A DNA stretch of 6,111 bases. Origin: JBGOUJ01 sp041477005. Lineage in GTDB: Bacteria > Acidobacteriota > Terriglobia > Bryobacterales > JACQDG01. The notes under the pieces were generated by a model. It was not told the DNA's origin, did no database searches, and saw nothing but the letters and a program-made list of their open reading frames with translations. The DNA lies in assembly GCA_041477005.1 (NCBI GenBank), contig JBGOUJ010000472.1:1-6111 (forward strand), written 5' to 3'. The translations under genes were made by a program, and so were the position numbers. This document shows, piece after piece, positions 5,073 to 6,111 of the stretch (within the stretch, counting starts at the first letter, position 1; each line of letters starts with the position of its first letter).

Positions 5073-6111
5073 GCTTGGCTCCTTTGTGAAATCAGCCGCC
5101 AGACTCTTTGCGGCGTCATGGGCATGTCGATGTGGCGGATGCCGAGCGGCGAAAGGGCGTCCACCACGGCGTTGACCAGGGCGGGCGAGCAGCCAATCGT
5201 TCCGGCCTCACCCACGCCTTTCACCCCCATCGGGTTCACCGGCGAGGGCGTCACCGTGCGGTCGGTTTCGATCTCCGGGACATGGTGCGCCTTGGGGATG
5301 GCGTAGCTCATCAGCTCGCCGGTAATGAGCTGGCCGTACTCGTCGTAAACGGCCTCTTCGAGCAGCGCCTGGCCCAGCCCCTGGGCCACGCCGCCATGCA
5401 CCTGGCCATCGACCAGCAGGGGGTTGATGACGTTGCCGCAATCGTCCACGGCGATGTAGCGGAGGACCTCGACCTCGCCGGTTTCGGCGTCCACATCAAC
5501 CACGGCGATGTGGGCGCCGAAGGGGAAGGCGAAGTTGGAAGGCTCGAAGAAGCGCGTCGCCACCAGCCCCGGCTCCAGGCCCGCCTGCGGGTTGCGCATG
5601 ATATGGGCTTCGAGAGCGACGTCGGCGAACGTGGCGGTCTTGGAAGTTTTGGGGCTGGAGAAAACGCCGCCCTCAAAGCTGACCTCCTCCGGCTTCAGGC
5701 CCAGCATCACGGCCGCAAAGCGTTTGCACTTCTCGCGGAGGTCCTGCAAGGCGATATAAACGGCCGCGCCGCCGACGGCGGTAGCGCGGCTGCCGAAAGT
5801 GCCGATGCCGTACTGGACCACCGCGGTGTCGCCGTGCAGGACAACTACGTCGTCCGGCGTTACGCCGAAAGCGTCGGCGGCGAGCTGGGCGAAGCTGGTT
5901 TCCTGGCCCTGGCCGTGGGGGGAAGCGCCGGTCATGACGGTGACCTTGGCCGTCGGCTCGATCTTGACCGTGGCGCTTTCCCAGCCGCCGGCGGGAGTGG
6001 CCGGCGAGGGGCCGAAAGCGCAGATCTCACCGTAGGTCGAGATGCCGATGCCCCGGTAGCGGCCCTGGCGGCGCAGCTCCCGCTGCTCTTCGCGGGCCGC
6101 CGAGTAGTCCA
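5069..6111 (-). CDS. Molybdopterin-binding large subunit of a molybdenum hydroxylase (CoxL / xanthine dehydrogenase family), C-terminal part
   Basis: The frame is open from the right edge to the TGA at 5071-5069: 346 whole codons, somewhat under half of a typical subunit of about 780 residues. The ATG at 5935 is internal, since homology continues upstream through GRYRGIGISTYGEIC and PAGGWESATVKIEP. Visible cofactor motifs are SPHGQGQETSFAQ (around 5884-5920), GTFGSRATAVGGAA (around 5762-5803), VDDCGNVINPLLVDGQVHGG, and GVGEAGTIG. The Glu of GVGE (5207-5209) is the conserved catalytic base next to molybdenum. The GVGEAGTIG and HIDMPMTPQRVW ending looks like form II CoxL-like aldehyde/xanthine oxidases more than true form I CODH. 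The deciding active-site loop (AYXCSFR versus AYRGAGR) lies beyond the window, so I give no coxL symbol. It would act in the cytoplasm with the FAD subunit encoded directly downstream. Confidence 0.92.
   Translation of the reverse strand, partial: DYSAAREEQRELRRQGRYRGIGISTYGEICAFGPSPATPAGGWESATVKIEPTAKVTVMTGASPHGQGQETSFAQLAADAFGVTPDDVVVLHGDTAVVQYGIGTFGSRATAVGGAAVYIALQDLREKCKRFAAVMLGLKPEEVSFEGGVFSSPKTSKTATFADVALEAHIMRNPQAGLEPGLVATRFFEPSNFAFPFGAHIAVVDVDAETGEVEVLRYIAVDDCGNVINPLLVDGQVHGGVAQGLGQALLEEAVYDEYGQLITGELMSYAIPKAHHVPEIETDRTVTPSPVNPMGVKGVGEAGTIGCSPALVNAVVDALSPLGIRHIDMPMTPQRVWRLISQRSQA
5079..5085 (-). promoter_or_regulatory. Ribosome binding site of the FAD-subunit gene
   Basis: On the minus strand AAAGGAG lies inside the last codons of the large-subunit gene, 7 nt upstream of the ATG at 5072. 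It fixes the start and shows that the overlapping gene can also initiate on its own, not only by translational coupling. Confidence 0.6.

Overview
The window is GC-rich bacterial DNA. The gene families, with an OmpH/Skp protein, an orphan secretin with an N-terminal TPR-like region, a PadR regulator and a CoxL-M-G type molybdenum hydroxylase cluster, point to a didermic soil or environmental bacterium. Acidobacteriota is my best guess, but it is an inference from gene content, not something the sequence proves.

Left part (1-2925, + strand): the 3' end of an OmpH/Skp-like periplasmic chaperone gene is followed after 12 nt by a small single-span membrane protein. A 100-nt gap ends in a perfect 19-bp tandem duplication carrying a ribosome-binding-like stretch and an ATG. 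Next comes a secretin-family outer-membrane pore gene. A 78-bp palindromic repeat lies in frame just after its second codon and is flanked by CCT on both sides. Removing it computationally restores a textbook signal peptide. Directly behind the secretin, and possibly supplying its stop codon, are the decayed remains of a SIS-domain (GlmS-like sugar isomerase) gene with an internal deletion and a frameshift.

Middle (2926-3759, - strand): a PadR-family repressor gene and, upstream of it on the same strand, a 46-residue two-helix membrane protein gene with a strong Shine-Dalgarno sequence. A strong GC hairpin lies between them. Two dyad-symmetric, operator-like sequences lie upstream of the small gene.

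Right part (3760-6111, - strand): an operon of three genes joined by ATGA overlaps. In transcription order these are the C-terminal part of a molybdopterin-binding large subunit (CoxL/xanthine dehydrogenase family), its FAD-binding medium subunit (CoxM), and a CoxG-type SRPBCC protein. The large and medium subunits would form a cytoplasmic molybdenum hydroxylase with a [2Fe-2S] small subunit, which is probably encoded upstream of the window. CoxG is the likely maturation or membrane-docking partner. The substrate (CO, aldehyde or heterocycle) cannot be told from this part.

The best lead is the in-frame palindromic insertion in the secretin signal peptide together with the start-codon duplication next to it.
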